Assembly (NCBI GenBank): GCA_025094145.1
Contig: JALLLS010000036.1
Span: forward strand, 62,001-126,000
Length of the DNA: 64,000 nucleotides
Direction of reading: 5' to 3'
Source of the DNA: Spinellus fusiger
Taxonomy: Eukaryota > Mucoromycota > Mucoromycetes > Mucorales > Phycomycetaceae
In this document: piece by piece, positions 36,665 through 49,915 of the stretch
Layout: each line of letters opens with the position of its first letter
Numbering within the stretch: position 1 is the stretch's first letter
Position numbers and translations under genes: made by a program
Notes under the pieces: model-generated
What the model was told of the DNA's origin: nothing
Database searches by the model: none
The model's input: the letters and a program-made list of their open reading frames with translations, nothing else

Positions 36665-38750
36665 TCGAAACTATTTTAAATAATAAAAATAAATCAGTTT
36701 TCTGGGACTAACATAGAACACTATCTGTTTTTTTTTATATTTTACCTTATGAGTAGTGTTAGAAGTCTTGAGAAATAGTTGTGAGTTTTAAGGTGAGAGA
36801 TATTTTTTATCTTTTTTTTTGTCTTCTTTAAGCTGTTATTTATACTAATTTCATATCAATAGATTTTATAGTATTATAAAAAAAACCTCATGGTAATTTG
36901 AATGAGTTACTCATATTCTGGTCATCAAATTGACAAACTAATTAATCTTAAAAAAAAAAGATGTTTCCTGAATAATTAGTGAAAAGATCCTATAAATCTT
37001 AATAATGGTCTATTTTTTTCTTACTACTAGATAATGATTATTTAAATATACCTCTGTTCAAGGGATAGAATCTTGAAGAAGAAGAAAACATTTGGTTTAT
37101 TGGCAGTGTGTCTATTACTCGAAAAGCAAATTTACTGTGAGATGAGACTGTTCTGATGTGTATTACTTATTTGAAAATACTAAAAAAAATCATCATAACT
37201 GCTTTGTAGTTTTACATTTTATAATTATTATTATTTTGGATAATTAAAATGATATATGATGAGTATTACTTGTCCAAGTCAAGCTTGATTTAGAGGTAGA
37301 TATTCATACAGCCGGTCATTGTGAAAACGTGGACGGCGTTAAAAGGTGCGGAGTTAAAAATAAGGTCTCAGTGATGTCTTCACACTGTATTGATTTAAGT
37401 TGTTCAATCATCCGTCTTTTTTTACTATGTACTCTTGTTTTATCTCCTTGAATTCTGATCTTTCTAAGGGACTGAGAAAATCTTTATATGAAAAACCATT
37501 ATAGTAATTTATTCTACAGATTGAATTGCCCTACCATAAATCCAGAGCAATGAAGCTACACAGCATTGTATTCTAGAAATATGTCTGGAAAGATAAGCGG
37601 ACTGATAATCTCTCTAAACCTCTATTTAAAGTAATTTATCTTAAATTTCAAAGTCAAATTATATATCGACTACGTGGCAGAAATTTGTTAGTGAGAGTAG
37701 TATGTAGACCGTATAAATCCTCATGAGATCCAATTCATTTACAACTGTGTACATTCAAAGTAACACAAACAACTAAATAAGTGGTTAATTTGTTAACACT
37801 AACGCCATCAGCCTCTTGTAAATGTGGCAACCCATCAGTTAGTCGGGATTATTATTTTTCATGAGTGTCTATGGCTGGATCAAGAATATTCTAAGTTTAT
37901 TATTATTTTTAGCTCTATTGTTAGAAAATATACATTCGATGGATCACTTTGGATTTTTATATTCAACATGGCTAATTTTTTTTGTTTACTCTTAAGAACT
38001 ATAGTTGGGCTTATGTACATAGATGTAATATAATACTACTTCAAGCCAGGTCTATTTTAGACTATGTTTATAGAAAAGTTAATTGGTAGTTAACTTGTTG
38101 AAGCTACTGATAGTTAAATTATACAAAAAGGCTGATATCTTTATATAACATCAAAAATAATAATCTGTTAACAAAGTCTTAGTCTTGAAGTTATTTCTGT
38201 GCTTTTTTCAATCACCCATCATTGATCTCTATGAAGTCAAAATCTGTTAGTGTAGTTTTTGTACTTGTATCCACAATGTTCTCAAATGTGAAAATTTTCT
38301 TTTTAAGTTATAGTCACAAGAAAGGGGCGTTCTATTACTATTTATTGTATTTCCTTGCTGGCAGTAATCCTTTTGGAAAAACTTCTTTTACCATCGCATA
38401 ATCTCGTGTTTGCATTCTTTTTCATCTTTTTCATATAAAGGTTTTATGTTTATTTCTATCTGATTATTGTTTTTCAACATTATTTGTTTCACTCTTATAT
38501 TTTTAATATTTTTGTATAAATATATTAATATCATTAAAGTTTGCATAGTGGCCATCATTCTCAATACGCGAATAGCAAAAGAATTTTGGAAAAGGGTAAA
38601 GCTGGTAGAAAATTATATTTTTAAAATGTTGGTTTTTTATTATTATACTTCATACTTTCTTTTTTTTTAATATTGTTATTGTTAACAACTTATGAATTAT
38701 TTAGATAAATATGAGAAACACTTCAATAAAACAGAAACAAAAAAGTGTTT
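36665..38750. other. AT-rich DNA without supported genes
   Basis: There is no intact coding region. A possible zinc-knuckle-like fragment (SCKCGNPSVSRDYYFS) reads on the + strand around 37810-37860 and could be the tail of a LINE-type reverse transcriptase, but it stands alone and is broken on both sides. Confidence 0.35.
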
Positions 38751-38769
38751 TATTATAAACTACTCTTAC

Positions 38770-39740
38770 TTTGTTGATTTACTTTTGACATCGGCTACAA
38801 CTTGGTGTTTCCGCCCCATGCTGACAATGGGGGTGTCTATCACTTCCTTCGATATTTTAACCTATTCCATCATTGGGGCAGTCTTTGGATTATGTTTATT
38901 GGAATATAATCTTTTATCCTTTCCAATAATATTTTTGAGGTGGGCCCACAGATGTTCCATTGGATTTAGATTGGGACTTTATGAGGGCCATTAAAGAGCC
39001 ATTGCTATACCATTTTCTGCCTTCCATTCTTGAGTTATATTGATTTTATGGGGTCTAGCATTGTTCTCCTGTAGGAGGTAACCTATTATAGGGTTTAGGG
39101 GAGAGAGATGTTTGAGTTCATAGCAGTAGACTTCTCCTAAGACATCCATGTACTTTTCGGAGTTTATCTTACCCTTCATCACTCCACCTCCACTAAACTT
39201 CTTTAAGACATTATCAGGATCAAAGGCCGTAAAATACAGTCTGATGACTTTTGTGCCCCTGTCATAGCTCATGAGCTTTATTCTGGACTCATCAGATCAG
39301 ACTATCTGCTACCACTGCTTATGGGTCCAACCAACGTGCTCATGGGCCCACTGAAGCCTGTCATCCATATTGTTCTTTGTCAAAAGAGGCTTAAACACTG
39401 GAATGATTTAACGGAAACCTATTCTATCTATTTACTTCTTCAATGTTTGTCTCGAGACCTTGATAGCCATCTCTGCCATTATGGCTTCCTTGGTCTGTTG
39501 GGGATCCTTCACAACTGTTCCGTATAACCACTGGTGGGCCCTGATGCCCAAATTTCTCTTGCTACCAATCCTGGGTGAAGGCACCACCGAGATTATCTTC
39601 TTGAAGTGCTTAGTGATGCCTCTACAGTAGAAATAATCACGTTGAACATTCGATATACCTCAGCCTGGGTAGAATTCAGGTTCAGCATCCGTGTTGTGTT
39701 CCGACTTCAATCCAAAGATTCTCAATGAATAGGCCAACAC
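38770..39740 (-). pseudogene. Tc1/mariner transposase relic, lineage B copy 1
   Basis: This is a second, distinct Tc1-like transposase, heavily decayed, on the minus strand. Readable pieces in order are: WAHEHVGWTHKQW, SDESRIKLMSYDRGTKVI (first catalytic Asp), FSGGGVMKGKINSEKYMDVL, LLQENNARPHK (Tc1 second-Asp region with Asp changed to Asn), SPNLNPMEHLWAHLKNII (third acid) and a C-terminal MGRKHQVVADVKSKSTK. Stops and frame changes separate them. The QENNARPH change removes the second catalytic acid, so the copy cannot be active. Confidence 0.85.
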
Positions 39741-41590
39741 TGGTGTACTGTGACATATCAGGATACTCTATGAAAGCTTGAGTACACACAAGTACCATAG
39801 TAATCTCTTCATCATCTCACTGATTGGTTGTAACCACAAATCAACCTTCTAAGCTCAGTGTACTATCAAGCAATTAATAAGAGCTATTATCATCTATCTA
39901 TCCTAACAGGACAATAATGACCTATCAGAGTCGATTAAGTGAAAACTTACAACTAATGGCTCTATAGTGGATTAAATGTTTAATGAACCAACTATAGGTT
40001 TTTATCTATTAATATTACCATAAGTTATAATATCCCTACCAAAATTATAAATAATAAATCACTCTTTACTTAATAAAAGGTTATCTTTGTTCAGTCTCAT
40101 TATTTTACCTGTCTGAATAATCTCAATTTGGTGGAAGATAGCTCAACTTATTTAAATGATAGTATCTTTCTATACATCTCAGGGATTCTGGTGAAGATTT
40201 TCATAGTATTGGATGAGTCAGACATTAAGGAAAAAGAATTGTTATGAGAAAAGAAAAAATAGTGTTTATTTTTTAGTATAAAAATAGCTTGGAATCTGAA
40301 AGATCAATTTTTTTTGTTGGTCACTTTTTTTGTATTTTATATAAATAAAAAAAATCATATTGTGAGTTTTATACATACAAATAAGATAGTCAAAAATATA
40401 AATATCGGTATTTTGTTTAAATGCTATGGTATTTATACGGTTATATCAAAGTATTTGAAATAAGATAAAGAATAGTGAATGTATATAACTTTATTTTATC
40501 ATATCAAAGGGGTTCTTTTATTTAAAAAAATGAAAAAGAAAGAAAAAAGCTAATGTGTCAACTTAACTTGTAAACAGAAATAATAATTTTAAGAAAAAGT
40601 AGGGAATGAATCAATAAAAGCAAGATTATTTAAGATAGAAATTATCTGACAACAAAGATAATCAGAGATAATCAGAAAATATAGATGAAAATAGAATAGT
40701 GTAAATAATCCAACTAAAAGTTTCAAAATAAACATACAGAGCTCATTATAAAAATAAAAATAAAGTAGTTAAAAAGGTAGGCCAACATCATTTTTATAAT
40801 AATAATAACCATCTTTCAATCTTTTAAGCTACTGTGGCAAATCCGATCTTATTTTATATTCTTTTCTTCATATATCTCGTTTATACTGCTCCTGATTCTG
40901 CTCCTTATCCATATACAGTTTAATTGTAAAGCTTTTTTTTGTTTAATTGATCAACCTTTTACTGCTATAGTGTGAAAAGAAATTAGTATTAACCTCAAAC
41001 ACAAAGATATAATTAAAAATCTATATATTCAGGTTGGATAGTATATCTTTAACTTATACTTAGTTTTTATCCAATTGGTATTTTGCTGGATATGTAAGAG
41101 AAGAATTAGTGCTAGTAGTCTTCCTGGGAATACTGTGTAAACAATAGGAATATTATAGTAAGTATTTATTCATGCCTTTATTTAGAGCCCTTCTGTACCT
41201 TAATTATACAGCGTCTGATAGCGGGAAAAACTCATACAACAAAATCTAATAAGGCTATAATTTCTCAGTGACTTTTATTGATAAAGTTATGCTTGAAGAT
41301 TACCTAAGGTCTTTTTATTTAATATAAGCACCTCCAAACTGTGTTACCATTATGAAATTGTATAGTATAACCAGAGACAAACATAGAGATCAGAAGGTAG
41401 GTGTATTTTATCAGTTCTACATTGCCTTAGATAAATAAGTTATAAAGTGACCTAAAGAAATTAAGGAATCATTTTGAACACTTTTTTTTTGTTTCATACA
41501 TTATTTTTATAGTGTTATAAATTAATGAATTCCCTACATATAGACGTGAAGCTTTTAATAAACAACTTAAATAGTGTTTAAAATACGACA
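39741..41590. other. AT-rich DNA without supported genes
   Basis: Long AT-rich stretch with only short, unconvincing open frames and no recognisable family. Confidence 0.5.
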
Positions 41591-41594
41591 AATC

Positions 41595-41945
41595 AATGTT
41601 ACTTGGTAACCACTGTGTCTACTCCCGGCATCTTCTTCCCGTGCTGAAAATGAGGCTGTCAGTCACTTCTTTCGACATTCTACCTCATTTCAGCATCAGG
41701 GCATCCTCTAATTTTCTTCATCTTTAGGAAAATCTCAGGCTTGAATAATGTGCCATGTTATCTGTTGAATTTGATGCTCCTGTCAAAGCCTATTAGCTTC
41801 ATCTTGGACTAATCTAACAATACAGCTTTCTTCCACTACACATGAGTCTATCCAAAGTAATCAAGATCCCTCTAGTGTCTTTTTTTTATGTGCTTCTATG
41901 TCAAAAAAAGCCTCACCGTTGGGCTTCATGTTATTTTATTTTTTA
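41595..41945 (-). pseudogene. Tc1/mariner relic, lineage B copy 2 (internally deleted)
   Basis: Bases 41618-41680 align with 38799-38860 of the first lineage B copy (shared CACTTCTTTCGACATTCTACC-like tract), covering the C-terminal end of the transposase. Bases 41720-41880 align with its DESR/KLM region. The DNA between these two regions is largely missing. It is only a fossil fragment. Confidence 0.65.
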
Positions 41946-42049
41946 TATAAAAAAAACAAGCACTTAAGGTAGTTCTTGATGTTGTAATATTGGGCAAATG
42001 GGATCTTAATACAGCGCGTAGGTCTCTATGAAGAGTGCTACTGATACAA

Positions 42050-42474
42050 CGGTGACAGAAAAAAGACCGGTTTGGGGGGAGTGATGGGATGCTCAGTGCG
42101 ACAGAGACTTCAGGAAGGCAGAAAAGGGTGGACCAACGATATAGATCAGTAAAACAGACAGAGAATGTTTATCAACCAGATACACTTAAACGAATAGAGA
42201 AGAACAACAGAATAGACCAAGAACAGATACGGTGAGAGAAGGATACGCGGACAATTTTGTACGATATCGTAGATAAACGAGCTATTTGGAATGGCACACA
42301 ACAAGATAGTAGAGAGAACTTCAATAATTTATTATGGTATCAAAGGTCTTGCTTATATACGTTTCCAAGTGCTTTCTATCGTCCTTCTAGTCTCCTAAAT
42401 ACTATTTATCCTATTTCTATTTCACTAGAACAGTGACTGCAGGGTTTCATGGATACCTGGCTCTCTTACAACAC
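42050..42474 (-). mobile_element. Possible solo LTR with adjoining primer-binding-like site
   Basis: On the minus strand the segment begins TGTTGTAAGAGAGCC. It has a TATATAAG box about 130 bp in, AATAAA downstream, a pyrimidine-rich U5-like part, and ends near a TTGTATCAGTAGCACTC sequence. That end resembles the Met-tRNA primer site (TGGTATCAGAGC) of LTR retrotransposons. The base composition is less AT-rich than its surroundings. No target-site duplication and no gag/pol remnant were found, so this is tentative. Confidence 0.4.
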
Positions 42475-42619
42475 TAACTACGGGCAAATACATTTATAGA
42501 AATACTCTTTAGTCACTGAGTTAAAATATGAAACATCATGTGCATAAAAAGAATAGTTGACCTGTAGGTAATGATGAAAATTACTAAGTCAATAATTAAT
42601 ACTAAAACATAAAAGACGA

Positions 42620-43335
42620 CTATTATTTTATTTCTAGAATGATGATGATAATAATAATAATAATAATAGCATATGTAACCATGGCTATATACAACAGTAA
42701 GAATAAAGAAAAGAAACGCGTCGACATATTAAACATACAAAAGAAAAAGAAGAGAAAACAACTTTGGTCATCAGGTAAAAAGTTACTGCTTTTGGATTCA
42801 TCAAAGTGCCCTATTTAGCTACTCCCAACAATGGATATGCAGGTTAGTCGTCATGGATTTCCAAGATGATCCTGTGACGTGTACGCGACTACCTTTGTTT
42901 TATTTATATATCTGTAGATATAGTGTGAATAGAATAAAGCACATTATTGCACTTCTTTCTCCTGTATACAACTTTTTCCATACTCATTATGACGCACAGA
43001 AGAACAAGCAGAAGAAGCAAGACTACTGCGATGGTCTCTTGTATATTTATTATAGATAATGACAGACAGCCAAAGGTGAGATAAAAGGACACATAAAAAG
43101 AAAATACTTTTCACTCTATTCGTCACTATTAGACCACCAGCTAATAGGTTCTCATAACACCACTCATTCAATAGAATGAATAGTTCAGTATGAAACATCA
43201 ATGCCTTCATCTGAAGTATAATAGGTAATACACTATGAGATACAAAGTAGATAGTGTTATGCTTTTCTAACTTAATGACTATATCTACAGTGTCACGGCC
43301 AAGTAAAAAAAAATAGGCCAGTAGCACTATACTTC
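42620..43335. other. Intergenic, AT-rich
   Basis: There is an (ATA)n tract at 42640-42668. Open frames on both strands are short with no recognisable domain, so no gene is supported. Confidence 0.45.
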
Positions 43336-43339
43336 ATAC

Positions 43340-43950
43340 ATGGACGCGTTTATAGACGCGTTTATAGACACAGCCTACTCTGTTTTTGATTATCTTTGGT
43401 TTCATGGTATGCTATTCATCCACTTTGGTTGCTATGTTGCAAAATACGTGATTGCTGCGAGGTAATGTAGAGTGTAGTTTATAGACTGAGGTACAGTATT
43501 AACTCTTAAGATAAAGTTAGTTGCGGTCTGTTCTGTTCATAGTCACAGTATTCAACATTGAGTCATTCGTGAACTATGATCTATGAACAAATGTTCTTAT
43601 CTCAAAAGAAGCATCTCAATATTCTATTGATATGGCTGAAGGTGCTGAAACTGGGTAGTCTTAGTCCATTGACTTTGAAAAGGGAGAAGGTGTATACTAT
43701 GAGAAAGAAAACACTGTGAGGACGGCACAGTAAACTTTATCATGACTTTATGAGGAGTACTACAAGCACAAAAAAGTATAGATGAAAATCTATAGGATGA
43801 AGGTGAGATGAAGGAAAGGTGATGCTATGAAGGAAGAAGGATACTATGAAGGAAGGGTGATACTACAAAGAGAGAGGGATGCTATGAAGGAAGGGTGATA
43901 CTACAAAGAGAGGGATGCTATGAGAAAAGAAAGTAAGATGAAGTTTTATT
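43340..43950 (+). pseudogene. Possible degenerate gene with duplicated N-terminus and tandem-repeat tail
   Basis: An exon-like block (43340-43461) opens MDAFIDAFIDTAYSVFDYL, where the 12-bp GACGCGTTTATA is duplicated. It continues with an amphipathic/hydrophobic segment to a GTAATG donor. Downstream a piece reads SIDFEKGEGVYYEKENT, and a 38-bp minisatellite with DAMKE-type codons follows (43815-43930). Stops interrupt any continuous reading. I do not recognise a family; it may be the ruin of a lineage-specific gene. Confidence 0.3.
43815..43930. repeat. 38-bp minisatellite, about three units
   Basis: Units begin GGTGATGCTATGAAGGAAG or GGTGATACTACAAAGAGAG and alternate across about 115 bp. 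Confidence 0.7.
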
Positions 43951-44206
43951 GAGAACAGAACCACTATAGTGGATGAGAAATATGGTAGCAATGCCTGGAC
44001 AAAAAATTATGATGATGATGCTTTTGTCAATGGTGCCTCTTGACAGAAACAGGTGAAGTTGTTGATGAATGAAGTAAAACACTGCTAAACTATTTAATTT
44101 ATGGTATTTGTGTCTTTCACTCTTTTCTCTCTTCTCTTTGGTGTGGTTTATTAGATACCGTTTAACACTCTTGGTATTCTGAACGATAAAGGTGTTTTAT
44201 TTCTGC

Positions 44207-44352
44207 TCATATGTGCAACCTGGCTTTGTCCTTAAGTAAGACACATCCCTGACAAATATAAATAATCACCATTATCTCTCCTCTTTGATGATATTTATGT
44301 TCATATGTGCAATATGGCTTTGTCCTTAAGTAAGACACATCCCTGACAAATA
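44207..44352. repeat. Tandem duplication, 94-bp period
   Basis: A roughly 52-bp segment starting TCATATGTGCAA occurs at 44207-44259 and again at 44301-44352. It includes TTGTCCTTAAGTAAGACACA and differs at only a few bases. No gene is associated. Confidence 0.85.
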
Positions 44353-47300
44353 CGTATCATTAATATTTCGGGGAGAAAGCTGTTGGTGGATCTAATGAAT
44401 ATACTATTAATGTTGAGAGTCGGGTGCTGAGAGAGGCAGATACCTAAAACTACATGCGCTCTATACACAATAAAATATTCTTTGGTACTCTTGCTATTTG
44501 ACTTTTAGTTTTCTATGATTATAACTCTACCAACTTCAATAGTATATTTATAAGGAGTAGAACTGTTTTTTTTGGTAATAGAAATAGTCTTGTCTGATAT
44601 ATAGGTAGTGTTAGGTGTTTCTCATCTTCAAAAGAATGAGTATCTAAGCTTCAAATCTCTTTTATTTTATTAAGAAAGTCTATTGTTTATTTCCATTGAT
44701 TTAAAATATATTCTCAAAGACTAGTAGTCTTCTTCTTACTTGTACAGAGAACTCATCTGTATTAAACTGAAAATTACTTGTGGTTTATTCAATGCATAAG
44801 TAGAATATGTTCTTTATGAAAGTATTATCAATTACAATCCTACCAAATAAGTTTAATAAGAGACCAAGTGAATGAGTAGTAATGAAGATGTAGTTCTTAT
44901 CATTAGATTTTATTTTATGGATCTTCCTCTTCAAAAGAAGATACCTACTAAAAATATTGTGTAGGATTTTGAAGTATAGTTTACTATTGATATAATACTA
45001 CTTTCTCCCTCACTCATTTGTGTCTTTTATGAAAAAGTTGACATTGTCTATATTCTTCCTCTCATTTCACTATAATTGTTATTTGTGGGTCATGCATACA
45101 CTTTATTGATGTTTGATGGCATTAATTACATTATTATTTTCCTTTTATTTAATAGGTTTATCATTAAGGTCTATGCCATTCTACAAAAAAATAATACTTT
45201 TCTTGTCTGCCTCTATCAAGGCTTCTCATCTATTCTCTTCACCAATGCTTTCTGTATCTTTTTTTGTTTATGGAAAATTTGTTGTGTTTTATGACTAGGA
45301 GGTATCCACTCAGTAAGGATTTGGTCCGTCAACAGATCTCATTTAGAATAATCACTATATAACAACGACATGAGAAAGATATTTCACACTAAGAGATAAA
45401 ATACAGATAGAAAACCTGACTTTGGGCTGATACGCTGTTAAGAATGTACTGGGACTTTGTCAGGTATGATAGGCAATTTGGTAATGTGAAAAGATCACAG
45501 ATGTAAAAGAGATAAGGTAATCTCCATAGATGGTTCGGAGGCAAGTATCTTGAGTCTTACTCGAAGACTTTGATTATTATTTTTGGCATTAAAACAGGTA
45601 ATAGTAGTATTCAGGTCATATTCGAACTGTAGAAAAATGAATGGCCTACATGCTAATAATAAAAAATAGATAAACTTTAGGAGTTATGATGAACTCAGAC
45701 AAAGAGAATCCTAGTCTGTTGTGTGTAGGATTTTTTAAGCAACTCTAGTAGATAAACAAGCACAAAGAAAGGTCAAGGTAAATAGTCTTACTTTTCATGA
45801 GGTATAAGGGTTTGTATATAAAGAAAACAAGAGCAAAAATAACCTCTTTAAAGAAGAATCGGCTATAAAATACAAAAAAAAGGCAAGAAATAAACTTAAA
45901 CCTTTTATTCGATTATTATATATTTCATAGACAAAAATAGTTTTAACAGTTGTAAAAGGTTTGAGGAACAGACTTATTATTTCTCAAGGAAGCGAGAAAA
46001 TAACAAGCAAGGCCTATCAGCACAATGAACAGGTTTGTGATTGTTTTCAAAAAGACATAGTCTAATCTTTCAATAAACTTTACTTTTGAATAGAGAAAAC
46101 AAAGGTATATAATGCAATAAATAAAATTAACGGTTCATTATTGCTGTTCTAAAACTATTTGTATTTAACATGACCACACAATACTCTACATATCTAATTT
46201 TGTAAGTGTGTCTATTATAGGCAATTTCTCTGTTAAAAACATATAGTGTCAACTTGTATTTAAGATTTATTTTGAAATCTCATGCATGTAGCTTAATAAA
46301 ATGAGGATATTATATTTCTCAGGATAATTTTAAAAAAGTAACTAGTTAAATTCCAGATAATATATTGTCAATCTTCTTAAATAGGCATATTTAGAAGAAA
46401 TGTAAGTTCTCTTTATGGAAATCCAGCTATCAAACATCATGAATACATTGACGATTATGAATATCTGTAGATCTTTGTAGAATGGTATAATAAGATAGGA
46501 AAATATCTAACCTGCCGCTCTAATGTTTCGATTTTCAACTACTTGTCAATGACAAAAAGAGATTAGAATACCAATGCATGAATGGTATATTATTTATAGT
46601 GTCCTGATCACACCAATCAGTTTAATATACGATTAGCGAGTGTTGTTATCAACACTTTACCTATTACTGATAGTATTATGAGACTGGCACATTATAATAT
46701 AATAATGAAAATCAATACGACAACTCACGTGGCCGAGTATCATGGCAGTTGATAAACTCAGTCCCACGTTTACTATTCTATGGGGTAAATCTCTAATATG
46801 GAAGTGAAACTAATTAAAGATCACAATCTGTATCAGTCATTATTTATTTATTTATTAAAAATGGGTTTTGTCATTAATTTATCCTATTAGTTTATTATTC
46901 AATTCCGATTTACTTAATACCGATATATCTATTCTGGAAAAGAAGAAAGAAAAATAATCATCATCTAAATCCGACTCTTGGATTCTGGGTGGCACCATCA
47001 GCCATTTGATGATGATAGTTATCTTGACAAAACATAATAAATATGCATTATAAGTATTGACTTGTAAAATAAATACATTATCCACTTTGTTTGTGTCAAT
47101 AGAAAGACTATAAAGTCGGACCATTATTAGATACTTAAAATTAAAATATCTGAAGTGATTAATCTGTGATAGAAAACAGCTTTGTAGAATCTATGTTTAT
47201 TCTATGGCAGTAAAATAACATATTGCCACGAGATTCTGATTGTAATATAGTAAATTAACGACTAAGTTTGAATGGGGTTAACTTGATTTAGTACAAGACA

Positions 47301-48118
47301 CTCTATATTCAAACACTCTTGGTGTGAATCAAATTTATTTGGAGAATATTACCAATTGTGCTGAATGGTTAAAAGATAAGTCATCTTTATCAATCAATAA
47401 TCTTTAGGATTCATTGAGGTTTTAAAGAGCTGACAAATAAAACAAACTAATTGAAGGTAGAAATTAACTGTAAGATAAAATTAACATTGGGGGTGAGTAT
47501 GCTTTTGTTTTATTCAAATAGATATGGATTTAGAACTATGATAGAATTACTTCTTAGGATTATCATTATCGATTTTTAAACAATCTAGGCTCTGCTTATA
47601 TTTGGGAAGAATAATATACCATCTCACTATTGTAGTTGACCTATAATTTATTTTATTTATTTATTTATTTAAAAAATACTGCTCCATCTATTCTACGCAT
47701 GCTAAAGGATAGCATAGTTATTGTGGATGTAGGAAGATTATTCAATATCAATTATGTTATAGTTCCTAGATATGAAACTATTAACTACAGCCTAAACATT
47801 ATCAATGAAATCTTTACGTTGTTTGTCCATCTTATAGAGAGGTAGATATAAGTGGTTTATTTACATTGAGTGAATAGACATTGGTTTATATTATAAAGTA
47901 TTATCCGTACACTTATTGACTATTCTGTCTATGGTAATTAATCTTAATAATCTCAGTACTATAATAAATACATTAATATATACTTTGGCTCTTATGGAAA
48001 TAGTATAATATTTAGTTCAAAGCATCCTCAGAAACATATGGAAATGGTGTGTCTATCTTAGAATACATCATTTATTTCAACCTGTTATTGTGGAAAGGGG
48101 ATAAACAAAGGACCCTCA
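44353..48118. other. AT-rich DNA without supported genes
   Basis: This is about 3.8 kb of very AT-rich DNA. I found no coding region, RNA gene or recognisable mobile-element protein. Confidence 0.5.
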
Positions 48119-49915
48119 CTAATTTGGTTCGGAAAATTTGTTTTCTAAATTATACCATGTTTTCCAGTAGTCATCCTGTACTTTTCCACTGGTCTTCATG
48201 GCCCATGGTGTCACTGAAAGCATGTAACAGGTTTCAAACATGAATGACTGTGTGTTATTGCCTACACGCACAGGTTTGAGTTCATTTTTAGAACCCACTT
48301 CAAACACATTGGCATCAGGGCCTATTGAGATGAGGTTAACTGACAAGTCACCACATACACACACACTCTTTTTTTTCTATGACTACCATGAGGTGTCATA
48401 ATACTGTGTAAAGAGGCTCCACCAGGAAGAAATCCATCTGATTTTCCTTCGTAATCACCTAAAATTAAGCCCATAAATTCTGACATACAGTTACGATGGA
48501 AGTAAGGAGGACGAAACTAAAATGAAAAGAAGCATGCATTAGATTGATCTTTTTATGTTTATGATATTAGTAACACTGATTTGGCTATTCATTTGGTTTA
48601 GTTTCTTACTGTGTGTTCTGTTACTGCCCATCGTGGTGGAAAAATAACAAAGTCTGCAATAGCCACTCCGGGCGTATTTGATTTGGCAGTCAAAACAGTA
48701 AAAATAGAAGGATCCTTTGTGATGAACCCATGGAAGGGGTGATTTTTAGTACTAAATCCATTCAATGAAGCTTCCTCTTACCATATGATCAAAAGAAACA
48801 GAGTTGACTACACAGAATTTAGAGAGATCGTATTTGTAAGGAACATAGTTGCCATGCCAAGCTACCACATCAAATGGTGTGTGATTTTGTTTTGCCTTGA
48901 ACAATCTTCCATTGAATTTTGATAAAATCTCCCAGTCCACATCAGTTTCATTCTTGTAAGCTGCTACAGGGAAAAGAAAGTCTCTGGGGTTTGCCAATCC
49001 ATTGGCACCTATAAATGTGTGGATCAGAGTTATACTCCTTTGCACGACTACTTACCAATGGGACCAAGATCAGGTAACTCAAAATGTGCTCCAAAAATCT
49101 CAAGTATATATCCACGACTATGATCATTCTGGTTAGAAAACAAAAACAAAAACAAAAACAAAAACAATACACACACAGTCTAGTTTCTGAATACTTACAC
49201 TTCTTTGTCCGTAATGTTAACTAAGAAACGTATACCACGCTGAATAACACAAATTTCATTGGGAGCCACCGACATATGACCAAACTCTGTTGTAATGTCA
49301 AGTGAACCATGTTGGGGTACTGTCAAGAAGATTAGCAGAGTAAGCGTTTAGATCCTTATTACCAATAAGAAAATCCCCATCTGCATTATAAAAAGCCAAC
49401 TTGTCCATGCTTGTGTTTGCAGTGTAAATATGTATAGCCAATCCATTACGACAAGCAGGATCACCAGCACCCGCCAATGTCCTCAATCCCTCTACAAAAT
49501 TGACTTTGTCGGTTGCAGCTGGCATATCAAAAGGACTCCAGCGTATTTGTGTGGGTGTAACAATACAGCTGTCATTGAATTTGGATACCAATGAACTACA
49601 TGCATCCACAGGCTCAAAGGGAGTATGGACGACAGAAGGACGAATACGATACAGCCAACTAACTATTAGCTACGCAATGGACTCAAAGAGATGTATTACC
49701 TTCTATAGTTGTGTGTACGAGGAACTGTGAATGCTGTACCAGACAACTGCTCAGCATAAAGATTGAAGGGACATTGCTGAGGTGTATTTTGACCTAACAG
49801 TGAGAATGGAATAGGCCATGGCATTCTATTTACCTTTGGGTAAGGCTCCTTTGATAGCCTCAGAAGAGAAGTGGTTTCCAAATCCTTCTTGGTATTGGTA
49901 AGTGTTGGTAGTCAT
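48119..49915 (-). CDS. hmgA: Homogentisate 1,2-dioxygenase
   Basis: This Fe(II) enzyme opens the ring of homogentisate to maleylacetoacetate in tyrosine and phenylalanine breakdown. It is a multi-exon minus-strand gene. The start is [20 protein letters not shown] at 49915 (exon 1 to 49834). Diagnostic blocks are: [102 protein letters not shown] and [13 protein letters not shown]. The metal-site region is [16 protein letters not shown], and [13 protein letters not shown] is restored across an intron at about 48319-48392. It ends [10 protein letters not shown] with TAG at 48119-48121. All expected ligand His and Glu positions look intact. It is the only healthy gene in the surrounding 29 kb of relic-rich DNA. 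Confidence 0.95.

Noticed and set aside
37810..37870. LINE reverse transcriptase zinc-knuckle tail (SCKCGNPSVSRDYYFS)
   Set aside because: Only one short fragment, with stops around it and no reverse transcriptase motif nearby. Mentioned but not called.
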